IMG/VR virus record: IMGVR_UViG_3300008216_000055
Coordinates: 1 to 27,890 of that record
From: a virus
DNA length: 27,890 nucleotides
Direction: 5' to 3' (one strand)
Part shown: in pieces, positions 14,030 through 20,248 of the stretch
How positions within the stretch are numbered: position 1 is the stretch's first letter
Layout: every line of letters begins with the position of its first letter
Notes under the pieces: generated by a model
Database searches by the model: none
What the model saw: only the letters and a program-made list of their open reading frames with translations
What the model was told of the DNA's origin: nothing
Translations under genes and position numbers: made by a program

Positions 14030-14487
14030 CGCACCCACCCGACCCGGCGCGGCGGCCAGTAGCGGAACGAGACGCGACCAAGGACCTTGTCGATTGGGAC
14101 ATCCGGGTAGTCGACCACGTCCCGGTTGTCACTGCGGAGGTCGGCGACAACACCCCGTCCCCGGCCGACGGTGAACGTGGTTATCCTCTTCACGACAAGG
14201 TCGAGGTCCACGATAGGCCGAGCGATCACGACGCAAAAGCTGAGCCGGTACCGCACCACGACGCAGCGATCACCGGGCTGGAGCGTCGGCGTCATGGACG
14301 TCCCGACCATCTTGACCAGCCACGGCCGCCTCATGCGTTCAGCCCCGCCGCCATCGCCGCGCCCTGTGCCGACTCGCCCACGACCAGCCCCGGCGTCTGG
14401 TGGGGGCCTTCGTGCTTCGGTGCCCGGCTCCCTCATAATCTCCTTCAGGACCTGGTATGCCCAATGCCACGATCGACAACGCTTCAT
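14026..14487 (-). CDS. S24/S26-type serine peptidase-like protein (signal peptidase/LexA fold)
   Basis: I chose ATG 14487, two bases after the preceding stop; MRRPWLVKM at 14334 is an alternative. The 153-residue form has VGTSMTPTLQPGDR with the predicted nucleophile Ser64, and LVVKRI with the predicted general base Lys100. The spacing of 36 residues is like the Ser-Lys dyad of LexA/UmuD and signal peptidases. LRSDNRDVVDYP and VLGRVSFRYWP fit the later conserved boxes. There is no obvious membrane anchor. Residues 13-22 (LKEIMREPGT) copy a terminase segment, and residues 23-50 are Gly/Arg/Pro-rich. It may process a virion or host protein, or be an auxiliary regulator; the position in the packaging cassette is unusual. 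Confidence 0.65.
   Translation of the reverse strand: MKRCRSWHWAYQVLKEIMREPGTEARRPPPDAGAGRGRVGTGRGDGGGAERMRRPWLVKMVGTSMTPTLQPGDRCVVVRYRLSFCVVIARPIVDLDLVVKRITTFTVGRGRGVVADLRSDNRDVVDYPDVPIDKVLGRVSFRYWPPRRVGWVR
14418..14450. repeat. 33-bp perfect direct repeat shared with terL (copy 1)
   Basis: These 33 bases are identical to 15565-15597 inside the terminase large subunit gene, 1147 bp away and in the same orientation. Both copies are read in the same frame and encode LKEIMREPGT. This copy lies in the N-terminal region of the S24/S26-type peptidase. Confidence 0.9.
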
Positions 14488-14489
14488 GG

Positions 14490-14714
14490 CTAGACTTCCC
14501 CAACGTCGAGCAGAGTGCCCGACCGCTCGTAGATTTGGCCTAAATGGAAGACCGCCTTCAAGCAACTCTCGATAGGGTGCTCGGCTAGGAGCACCGCGAA
14601 CATCGCCGCAAACTCCTCCTGCATTTCCGGGGAAGGCACCAGTGAGCCCTCCTCGATCACGCCAAGGGTATGCTCAAACGCCTTCAGACGGGCGGCGTGG
14701 CTTTCGTCATTCAT
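14490..14714 (-). CDS. Small hypothetical acidic helical protein (74 aa)
   Basis: I take the ATG at 14714 as start; a GTG at 14729 would add five residues, and neither has a clear SD. The product begins MNDESHAARLKAFEHTLGVIEEG and continues with EMQEEFAAMFAVLLAEHPIESCLKAVFHLGQIYERSG, an all-helical acidic protein. It ends two bases before the peptidase start, so the two are probably co-translated. No family is recognised. Confidence 0.55.
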   Translation of the reverse strand: MNDESHAARLKAFEHTLGVIEEGSLVPSPEMQEEFAAMFAVLLAEHPIESCLKAVFHLGQIYERSGTLLDVGEV

Positions 14715-14752
14715 ATAGACGAGTACCACACGTCAAGCACTTGGCTCCCCTC

Positions 14753-14831
14753 GCGGAGAGTTGCCCGAGTGGCCGAAGGGACTCGTTTTAGAAGCGAGTG
14801 GGGTGGCTTTGATCGGTGCCCCCACCTCCGC
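14753..14831 (+). tRNA. tRNA-like cloverleaf, anticodon UAG, aberrant T-arm (degenerate or pseudo-tRNA)
   Basis: The gap between the 74-aa gene and terL contains, on the plus strand, a 5' half very like a bacterial Ser/Leu tRNA. There is a D-arm CCC/GGG with loop GAGTGGCCGAA (14764-14780). An anticodon arm follows, CTCGT/GCGAG, with the 7-nt loop TTTAGAA (14782-14798), reading anticodon UAG (codon CUA, Leu). GCGGAG (14753) pairs with CTCCGC (14826-14831) as acceptor stem. TGGGG/CCCCA (14799-14803 with 14820-14824) forms a 5-bp T-like stem, but its loop has 16 nt instead of 7 and lacks TTCRA. No CCA is encoded. It is probably a decayed or non-canonical tRNA-like element, on the strand opposite to the surrounding genes. 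Confidence 0.4.
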
Positions 14832-14857
14832 TTGCCCGTCGACAAGCCCTAGCGTAA

Positions 14858-16225
14858 TCAAACGAACCTCACGCTTGGCTCCCCCTCCAGCATAAGCTCG
14901 GACAGGCCCCACACGACAGCATCGAGGCGGTCCGGCGACGCTTCCCCCGGCTTGTTCTCCCAGGTGCACATCTGATCTTCGAGGTCCGGGAACTCCCCGA
15001 CGTGGTGGACCTTGCCCTGTTGGTACAGTGCCGCTACCGGCTCCGCACGGGTACGTTTCCCTCGACTCGCGTGGACTAGCTGAACCGGCACCACCATACC
15101 ACGATTTCGAGCGGCGACGCCGATGGTAATCTCCACCAGTTCGCCGCCGTTGTTCGCTTCTGCAACGATGGTGTCGGCCTTTAGCTCCAGGTAGAGGTCG
15201 ATGGCCCGGTTAGCCCAGTCCAGCGGCGACATCCTGCCCGAGGCGTCCCGGAAGACGTAACCGTGGCTGTTCTCTCCGATCCCAGCCGCTACGATTCCCG
15301 CCTCATCGCTCTCCTCGGAAGTCGTAACGTTCGGGTCTATGGCTACCACAAGTCGTCGGATATTGTACTGCTCAGGTGTACCAAGCGCCACGCGCCGATC
15401 GTCGATCCAGGCCCGCTGCCATAGCGCCCCCTCTAACTGCTCTATCAGCTCGGCGTATATCTCCTGACGCCCTAGGTTGGTGCCCTCGTACTTGCGGATG
15501 ATGGCGGCGAAGAAGGACGGGGGCAGGTTCGCCATGTTGTCGTAGGTGGCGCCCCTGGTGGTCACGGTGCCCGGCTCCCTCATAATCTCCTTCAGGAGCT
15601 TGATGGGCTTCGGTGTCGTGGTGATGGTGACCCTCGGTGCCTGCCCGAGGCGAAGGCCGAATTGCAGGTTGTTCCACGTCTCCCGCGGGTATTTCCACGA
15701 TCCCAACTCGTCGCACCATGCCTCGTCGAACTGGGGGCCTCGTAGCTGGTCGGGCTCATAGGAGCTAAAGCAAAGCGCGAAGGCACCGTTGGGCCACGAT
15801 AGCTTCCGGTTGGCCTTGTTGTAGGTTGGCCGTTGATGCGGTGGTGAAACAGCGATCAGGCCGGACTCCCCCTCGATCATCGTGTCCCGGATGTCCGCCG
15901 GTGTCCGAGCCACCAGCGCCCACCTGCCCGAGCGACCAGAGTCTACGCCGTCACGGACTGTCTCGGCGCCCGTCCTCGTCTTCCCCCAACCCCTCCCCGC
16001 TAGGATCAGCCACGTCAGCCATGCCCCCGGCGGCGGCATCTGCTCCGTTCGCGCCCAGAACGTCCACTCGTATAGGAGGGCTCTCGCTTCCTCCTCCGGC
16101 AGAGAGAGCACGAGTGCCGTCAAGGAGTCCTTCTGCTTCAGCCTGCTCAAGTCTTCCAAAGTGGAGACCGAGCTTATCGAGGAGGGCTTTCCTGGGGTCG
16201 TCGTAGACGTTGAGGTCGATTTCAC
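14858..16225 (-). CDS. terL: Terminase large subunit (packaging ATPase-nuclease)
   Basis: The product has 455 residues; it starts at GTG 16225 with GAGGT six bases upstream. Walker A is GRGWGKT (77-83), Walker B ends in the acidic pair Asp172-Glu173 (EAWCDELG), and the coupling motif TTTP is at 202-205. The RNase H-like nuclease has Asp297 (VVAIDPN), Glu356 (VAEANNGG) and Asp432/Asp435 (PDRLDAVVWG). It pumps and cuts DNA at the portal. The start lies 275 bp inside the small subunit frame. Its segment LKEIMREPGT (211-220) is duplicated at DNA level in the neighbouring peptidase gene. Confidence 0.94.
   Translation of the reverse strand: MKSTSTSTTTPGKPSSISSVSTLEDLSRLKQKDSLTALVLSLPEEEARALLYEWTFWARTEQMPPPGAWLTWLILAGRGWGKTRTGAETVRDGVDSGRSGRWALVARTPADIRDTMIEGESGLIAVSPPHQRPTYNKANRKLSWPNGAFALCFSSYEPDQLRGPQFDEAWCDELGSWKYPRETWNNLQFGLRLGQAPRVTITTTPKPIKLLKEIMREPGTVTTRGATYDNMANLPPSFFAAIIRKYEGTNLGRQEIYAELIEQLEGALWQRAWIDDRRVALGTPEQYNIRRLVVAIDPNVTTSEESDEAGIVAAGIGENSHGYVFRDASGRMSPLDWANRAIDLYLELKADTIVAEANNGGELVEITIGVAARNRGMVVPVQLVHASRGKRTRAEPVAALYQQGKVHHVGEFPDLEDQMCTWENKPGEASPDRLDAVVWGLSELMLEGEPSVRFV
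15565..15597. repeat. 33-bp perfect direct repeat within terL (copy 2)
   Basis: This stretch is identical to 14418-14450. It encodes LKEIMREPGT right after the TTTP coupling motif of the terminase, a conserved place, so this copy is the likely source and the copy in the peptidase gene the duplicate. Confidence 0.9.
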
Positions 16226-16529
16226 CTGATACCTCGTGCCGCTGTGCGTTCTTCCACCGCTCCGGGCTCCGGTTGTATAGCCAAACCTGCTGCGCCGTTA
16301 CGTTGCCGCCGATCGCCGAGAGGTACATCGCCCCCTCGACGCGCTCGTTCGCCGTAGTCTCCGCATAGGATACGTCCTCGGCGAAGGCCGGATACTTGTG
16401 CATGTGCTTCTCGACGGTCCGGGCGTTGACGCCTACCTGAGCCGCGCACGCCATCCGACGCCCACCGGCGGTAAGGAGCCGGATGTACTCCTTCTTCTTT
16501 ACTGCGTCGAACTTTTCGATCCTACCCAT
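15951..16529 (-). CDS. terS: Terminase small subunit (HTH DNA-binding)
   Basis: I chose ATG 16529, whose first bases overlap the stop of the methyltransferase gene (ATGGGTAG); the longer frame to 16613 lies inside that gene. The 192-residue product begins MGRIEKFDAVKKKEYIRLLTAGGRRMACAAQVGVNARTVEKHMHKYP, a typical TerS helix-turn-helix (about 14-48). Helical regions follow (VSYAETTANERVEGAMYLSAIGGN, QQVWLYNRSPERWK). The last 91 or so residues overlap terL in another frame and become Gly/Ser/Asp-rich. It would recognise the packaging site and load the large subunit. Confidence 0.82.
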   Translation of the reverse strand: MGRIEKFDAVKKKEYIRLLTAGGRRMACAAQVGVNARTVEKHMHKYPAFAEDVSYAETTANERVEGAMYLSAIGGNVTAQQVWLYNRSPERWKNAQRHEVSGEIDLNVYDDPRKALLDKLGLHFGRLEQAEAEGLLDGTRALSAGGGSESPPIRVDVLGANGADAAAGGMADVADPSGEGLGEDEDGRRDSP

Positions 16530-17742
16530 CGACCAGCACCGCCTTCTGGCCAGTGTAGTCTTCCCAGCGTCGGATTGTGACGTCGCAGTAGCGAGGCTCA
16601 ATGTCCAAAGCATAGCACCGCCGCCCTAGGCGCTCCGCTGCGATGATGGTTGTCCCAGATCCGACGAAGGGCTCGTAGACATCGCCCTCGTGGTTGCGTA
16701 TCGGGCGCTCCATGCATTCGAGCGGCTTCTGGGTGCTGTGCCCTCCCTCGACGTTAGCGTCTAGCGGGATAGCCCATAGCGTCGTCTGGGATCGATCGCC
16801 AGCCCATGCGGCGGTCTTGCCCTTTCGGACGGCATACCAGCACGACTCATGCTGCCAATGGTAATGACCTCGCCCGATTGCGAATCGTGTCTTGGCCCAT
16901 ACGATTTGGGATCGCGTCTCGAACCCCTTGGCCTTTAGGCTTTCCTGAACCTCTTGCGCCGTCGCGTCATGCCACACGTAAGCAACGGCGCCTGGGAATA
17001 GCGCCCATGCCTCGCTCCAATCGGCCCGGTCGTCGTTCGTGACGGTGCCGACTCTTGGGCCTGTCCTGGCAGTTAACCCAGCGTCGGCGCGCCAAATCGC
17101 GTCATAGCTAACCCCATAGGGCGGGTCGGTCACCATGAGATTAGGCGTCACCCCACCCAGCAACGCCCCCACGTCCTCCTCGTCGGTCGAGTCCCCGCAC
17201 ATCAGCCGGTGCTCGCCGAGCTGCCACACCTGGCCCCGTTGCACCGTTGCAGCGTAGTCGTCCGCCTCGGCTGCATCTATAGCGGCGCCAGTGTCGTGGG
17301 TTTCCTCTTTCGGGTCCTCGGGCAACGTGAGCGTTGCTAGCCCACCATCTGCGACGGACGCAACGAGTTGCGACAGGACATCGCTGTCGAATGCGGCTGC
17401 ATCGGCAAGGGTCTTGATGGCATCGGTGTCCGCCTCCGCCATCGCCGCCAAGGGGTCCAGCGTCAGCAGGAGCTTGCGGGCCTCGTCGTCGTCGAGGTCG
17501 AGTACGAGCACCGGGACTTCCGTATCCGGGGTGGTCTCGGCTCGTAGGTGCCCGTCGAGTATCTGTAGGCCGTCCGGCGTCTCCCGCGCGAGGATCGCAT
17601 CAGCGTACCCTATCTCCCCGAGGACCGCTTCAATCGCCCGACGCTGAGCCGGTGGGTGCTGGCGCCAGTTCTCCGGGTGTGGCAGAAGCTCGGACGCCTT
17701 GACGGAGCGTAGCTCCTTTACTCTGTTGCGTATCTGCATCAT
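16522..17742 (-). CDS. DNA methyltransferase with N-terminal ParB-like domain
   Basis: The product has 406 residues; it starts at ATG 17742 or the adjacent ATG 17739, after GGGGGA. The N-terminal part has the ParB/Srx fold signature (ELLPHPENWRQH, then DGHLRAE at 63-69). The catalytic domain carries motif IV DPPY (206-209) and motif I FVGSGTT (359-365) in the order of beta-class N6-adenine/N4-cytosine enzymes, with STQKPLECMERPI between. DPPY suggests N6-adenine methylation. Such phage enzymes often protect phage DNA from restriction. It is coupled to terS by an 8-bp overlap. Confidence 0.9.
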   Translation of the reverse strand: MMQIRNRVKELRSVKASELLPHPENWRQHPPAQRRAIEAVLGEIGYADAILARETPDGLQILDGHLRAETTPDTEVPVLVLDLDDDEARKLLLTLDPLAAMAEADTDAIKTLADAAAFDSDVLSQLVASVADGGLATLTLPEDPKEETHDTGAAIDAAEADDYAATVQRGQVWQLGEHRLMCGDSTDEEDVGALLGGVTPNLMVTDPPYGVSYDAIWRADAGLTARTGPRVGTVTNDDRADWSEAWALFPGAVAYVWHDATAQEVQESLKAKGFETRSQIVWAKTRFAIGRGHYHWQHESCWYAVRKGKTAAWAGDRSQTTLWAIPLDANVEGGHSTQKPLECMERPIRNHEGDVYEPFVGSGTTIIAAERLGRRCYALDIEPRYCDVTIRRWEDYTGQKAVLVDG

Positions 17743-17933
17743 TCCCCCGCGTGTCGCCGCATTACGCCCTCGTCGAACCGAGCAGGCGATACTCGTATCC
17801 TCGACCTTCTATGGGCGCTCATAATCCGAAGTACCAGGACCCTATCGCAGCGAGTACACCGGCCGTGGAGCGGCGTGTTCGGGTATGCAACGATGTATAG
17901 GGGGCGCTCGTTAGCTCCAGGGCAGTTAGCCAC
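17739..17933 (-). CDS. Small hypothetical protein with Cys cluster (64 aa)
   Basis: The frame opens upstream to a TTG at 17975 without SD; I prefer GTG 17933, which has GGGAGG ten bases upstream. The product contains ANCPGANERPLYIVAYPN and HGRCTRCDRVLVLRI, a CxxC plus an earlier Cys, then a basic tail. Its stop overlaps the methyltransferase start (ATGA). No family is recognised; possibly a small zinc-binding protein. Confidence 0.5.
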   Translation of the reverse strand: MANCPGANERPLYIVAYPNTPLHGRCTRCDRVLVLRIMSAHRRSRIRVSPARFDEGVMRRHAGE

Positions 17934-17987
17934 AACAGAATGGGCCTCCCGGGCTGAGATAATGGCGGCGTTCAAGACGATCGTGGG

Positions 17988-18185
17988 TCACTCCCTTTTG
18001 TTCCTCATTGCCCGCCTCCGGCCCTCTGCGGCACGACGCCGGTGCTGTGCTGAAACGTTGAATTGCCCCTCCGGGACAGTGTTGTCCATGTCCCGCTTCG
18101 TGTTGCATTTACGGCACACGCCTATCGTTAACGCCTCACCCCGAGGTGGCGGGATGAGGAAATGGTGGACGCAGTCACTCGGCAT
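17988..18185 (-). CDS. Small phage zinc-binding protein (65 aa)
   Basis: ATG 18185 overlaps the end of the resolvase gene by 11 bp. The product starts MPSDCVHHFLIPPPRGEALTIGVCRKCNTKRDM: the Cys-x-His-His and GVCRKC pattern is a layout seen in many small phage and actinobacterial proteins of unknown function, and probably binds zinc. The C-terminal third is very basic (RRRAAEGRRRAMRNKRE), suggesting nucleic-acid contact. It is part of the tightly packed leftward operon. Confidence 0.65.
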   Translation of the reverse strand: MPSDCVHHFLIPPPRGEALTIGVCRKCNTKRDMDNTVPEGQFNVSAQHRRRAAEGRRRAMRNKRE

Positions 18186-19107
18186 CTTCTAGCTCGTCAT
18201 GGCCACATAGCGGACACGGCCCCTCGATAGGCTCCTCGAACTCGGCGTCGCAGTGCTGGCACGTCAAATCGTCGTCGTCATGCCATTCTTCCAGAGTAAT
18301 AATTGTCTTGTTGGTCCGGTTGTCCGCCCCCGACGTATTCGAGTTCCACTTCACGAACTTCGGCTCCCCGAAGACGCAGTGGTCCGGGCTATCGTCTACT
18401 AGGACACCCGCGTCTACAAGCCCGTCGAGGAAGGGCTTCATCCCAATAATCAGATTGTCCAGATCAACCTTCTGTTGATTTCGGAACGTATAGGTTACCT
18501 TAACCACGTCGGGCTTGTGTCGGATAAACTCGGCGCCCTCGATATAGCCCCACCAGTTACCGCTCTCGCGAACCTTCTTCGCCCACCGAGCCTTCTCGTA
18601 CCTATTCGCCCGGCTATTCCCCCTTAGCTGCTCAGGAGGCAGGTAGCCTAGCTCAATCGTCGCCGTGAGGGTCCTCTTATCGTCCCGCCCTATACAGTGC
18701 GCTTGGCAACGATGCTTGCGGGTCGGCGAGGTAGCGACAACGTCCATTATTTGCTCCAGGGTCTTTTTGAATCGCTTCTTGAAGGCCGCCCGGACAGCCA
18801 TCACAACCAGCGTCTCGTTCTTGTAGGGCCAGGCCCAAATCTCCTGCGCATAGGCACGGTTCCTGCGGTCGTCGACGAAGAACTCGACGACAATGTGGTA
18901 CTGGTCGTCTCGGTAGTGCCACCAGCCACGGCGGAACGTCGACTGATGCGCTCCGCCCTTCTCGTCCTCGCCGCTAAACCAGATACGCCGCGGGTTGAGC
19001 GGGCTATCGTACGGCTCGTGCCCGCAATAGGCGCAGGTGTAATACTCCCCGTCGTCGTGGAAGAAGTCCCCTCCGCACTTCGGGCATACCCTAGCCATCG
19101 TCGTCAT
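18175..19107 (-). CDS. RusA-like Holliday junction resolvase with zinc ribbons at both ends
   Basis: The product has 310 residues; ATG 19107 overlaps the preceding stop (ATGA) and has GAGGTGG upstream. The N-terminal ribbon is CPKC (8-11) and CAYC (25-28). A middle domain (about 55-125) is rich in aromatic and basic residues. The RusA domain (about 146-255) has LGYLPP...NSRANRYEKARW, VKVTYTF and the catalytic-type VDLDNLIIGMKPFLDGLVDAGVLVDD, with Asp215, Asp217 and Asp238/239 as likely metal ligands. The C-terminal ribbon is CQHC (283-286) and CPLC (298-301). RusA proteins are usually about 120 residues. It would cut branched DNA during recombination or before packaging. Confidence 0.75.
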   Translation of the reverse strand: MTTMARVCPKCGGDFFHDDGEYYTCAYCGHEPYDSPLNPRRIWFSGEDEKGGAHQSTFRRGWWHYRDDQYHIVVEFFVDDRRNRAYAQEIWAWPYKNETLVVMAVRAAFKKRFKKTLEQIMDVVATSPTRKHRCQAHCIGRDDKRTLTATIELGYLPPEQLRGNSRANRYEKARWAKKVRESGNWWGYIEGAEFIRHKPDVVKVTYTFRNQQKVDLDNLIIGMKPFLDGLVDAGVLVDDSPDHCVFGEPKFVKWNSNTSGADNRTNKTIITLEEWHDDDDLTCQHCDAEFEEPIEGPCPLCGHDELEDAE

Positions 19108-19445
19108 AGTGCCACCTCGTAGATTAGCGATCGCCAGACGCGACGCGGATTCTTGTGTGCCGATATCCGGCTAGATAGTCTATATCGGTCGGTGGGCGCT
19201 ATATAGCCAAGGGTAGCCGCCCGACGCATCACCGGTCCCATAGCCCTTAACTCGTGGGTTTGAACATCGTCGTCTAGGTGCGGCCATACTTCATCGACGA
19301 TAAAACTAGGACTAGCCAACGCAGCGGCTCTTACCGCCTCTAGCGCCGCGTCCTTCCACTCCACGCGAGCGTGAGCCTCTACTTGGGCCATCGCCTCGGT
19401 TTTTGCCTTGGCGGCTGCCTGCGGATCGAATGGAAGTTGCGTCAT
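19104..19445 (-). CDS. Conserved-looking phage protein (113 aa), DEVWPHL type
   Basis: I chose ATG 19445 because it overlaps the stop of the upstream gene; the open frame goes eight codons further. The product has a helical N-terminus (QAAAKAKTEAMAQVEAHARVEWKDAALEAVRAAALA), then FIVDEVWPHL, THELRAMGPVMRRAATLGYIAPTD and a final RRVWRSLI. This resembles small winged-helix-like proteins common in phage replication regions. Its exact function is not known; DNA binding is plausible. Confidence 0.65.
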   Translation of the reverse strand: MTQLPFDPQAAAKAKTEAMAQVEAHARVEWKDAALEAVRAAALASPSFIVDEVWPHLDDDVQTHELRAMGPVMRRAATLGYIAPTDRYRLSSRISAHKNPRRVWRSLIYEVAL

Positions 19446-20239
19446 GTCATACAGAACCCGGAGTCGCAAGGCAGCTCTAGCTGCTGAGCCCCCTCGTCCT
19501 CTGGAATCTTTACGGCCTCCGACAGCGGCTTGCGGTTAGGGTGAACGTACAGGAGATTTCCGGCAGATGCCCGCCGATCCCGGATGTTCGCGTCGACGGC
19601 CTCGGCCACCTGCCAATCAGGGCCACCCCGACGCTTCATATCCTTCCACACCGGGATGCTCTTATAGGGGCAGAACACACACGACGACTTAACAGGGACG
19701 GGCAGGTGGTTTCTTTCTAGCCACGCCTTGCACTCGGCCCGCGTCATGCGCGCGTCGATAAGCGGGTAGACGTTCTCAATATATTTCACGTCCGAGTCCC
19801 GCATCCGCGTCCACTCGTCGAGGCTAATACCCTGGAGGCTATGGACGGCGCCTGGGGTTGCCTTTATCCCCCGTTCAGTCATGACTTGGCGGAGGTACTG
19901 CCGGATTGGCGCTATCTTCCAGTCATGAGTACACTGTCGCCTAACTTGGCCCCTTGCCCCCGTCTGCGTATCGGTCGTAAAGGCCGGGATTGACACTGCG
20001 TTCGCCCATTCCTCGCGCACAACGTCAACCCGCCTAGCCGTGACCGTCACCACTTTGACGCCTTGCTCGCCCAGCCAAGGCGCCCACTTCTTAGCATGGG
20101 CGTACGTACCAGCGTGCTCGTAGGTCGTATCGGCGTGGATGGCGTAGTCCACGGGCTCAAGCTCCCCGAGCGCCGTCATGGCCGCCAGCGTCCAGGACTG
20201 GACGCCCCAGCCGAGCGATATAATACGTAGATTAGCCAT
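19442..20239 (-). CDS. PAPS reductase-like / PP-loop ATP pyrophosphatase family protein
   Basis: The product has 265 residues; ATG 20239 has AAGGTG upstream. The N-terminal ISLGWGVQSWTLAAM occupies the place of the PP-loop (SxGxxS variant of SGGxxS). RRQCTHDWKIAPIRQYLRQ, YPLIDARMTRAECKAWLERN, SSCVFCPYKS and the final LPCDSGFC are conserved boxes of phage PAPS-reductase-like proteins. These enzymes adenylate a substrate; some relatives (DndC) handle sulfur for DNA phosphorothioation, others sulfate or tRNA. The cysteine pairs could bind a metal or iron-sulfur cluster. With two DNA methyltransferases nearby, a nucleotide or DNA modification role is possible but unproven. Confidence 0.75.
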   Translation of the reverse strand: MANLRIISLGWGVQSWTLAAMTALGELEPVDYAIHADTTYEHAGTYAHAKKWAPWLGEQGVKVVTVTARRVDVVREEWANAVSIPAFTTDTQTGARGQVRRQCTHDWKIAPIRQYLRQVMTERGIKATPGAVHSLQGISLDEWTRMRDSDVKYIENVYPLIDARMTRAECKAWLERNHLPVPVKSSCVFCPYKSIPVWKDMKRRGGPDWQVAEAVDANIRDRRASAGNLLYVHPNRKPLSEAVKIPEDEGAQQLELPCDSGFCMT

Positions 20240-20248
20240 CTCGCACCT

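Noticed and set aside
14126-14575. Plus-strand open frame of 149 codons opposite the peptidase gene
   Set aside because: Antisense to a frame with a clear Ser-Lys peptidase pattern; no SD or motifs.
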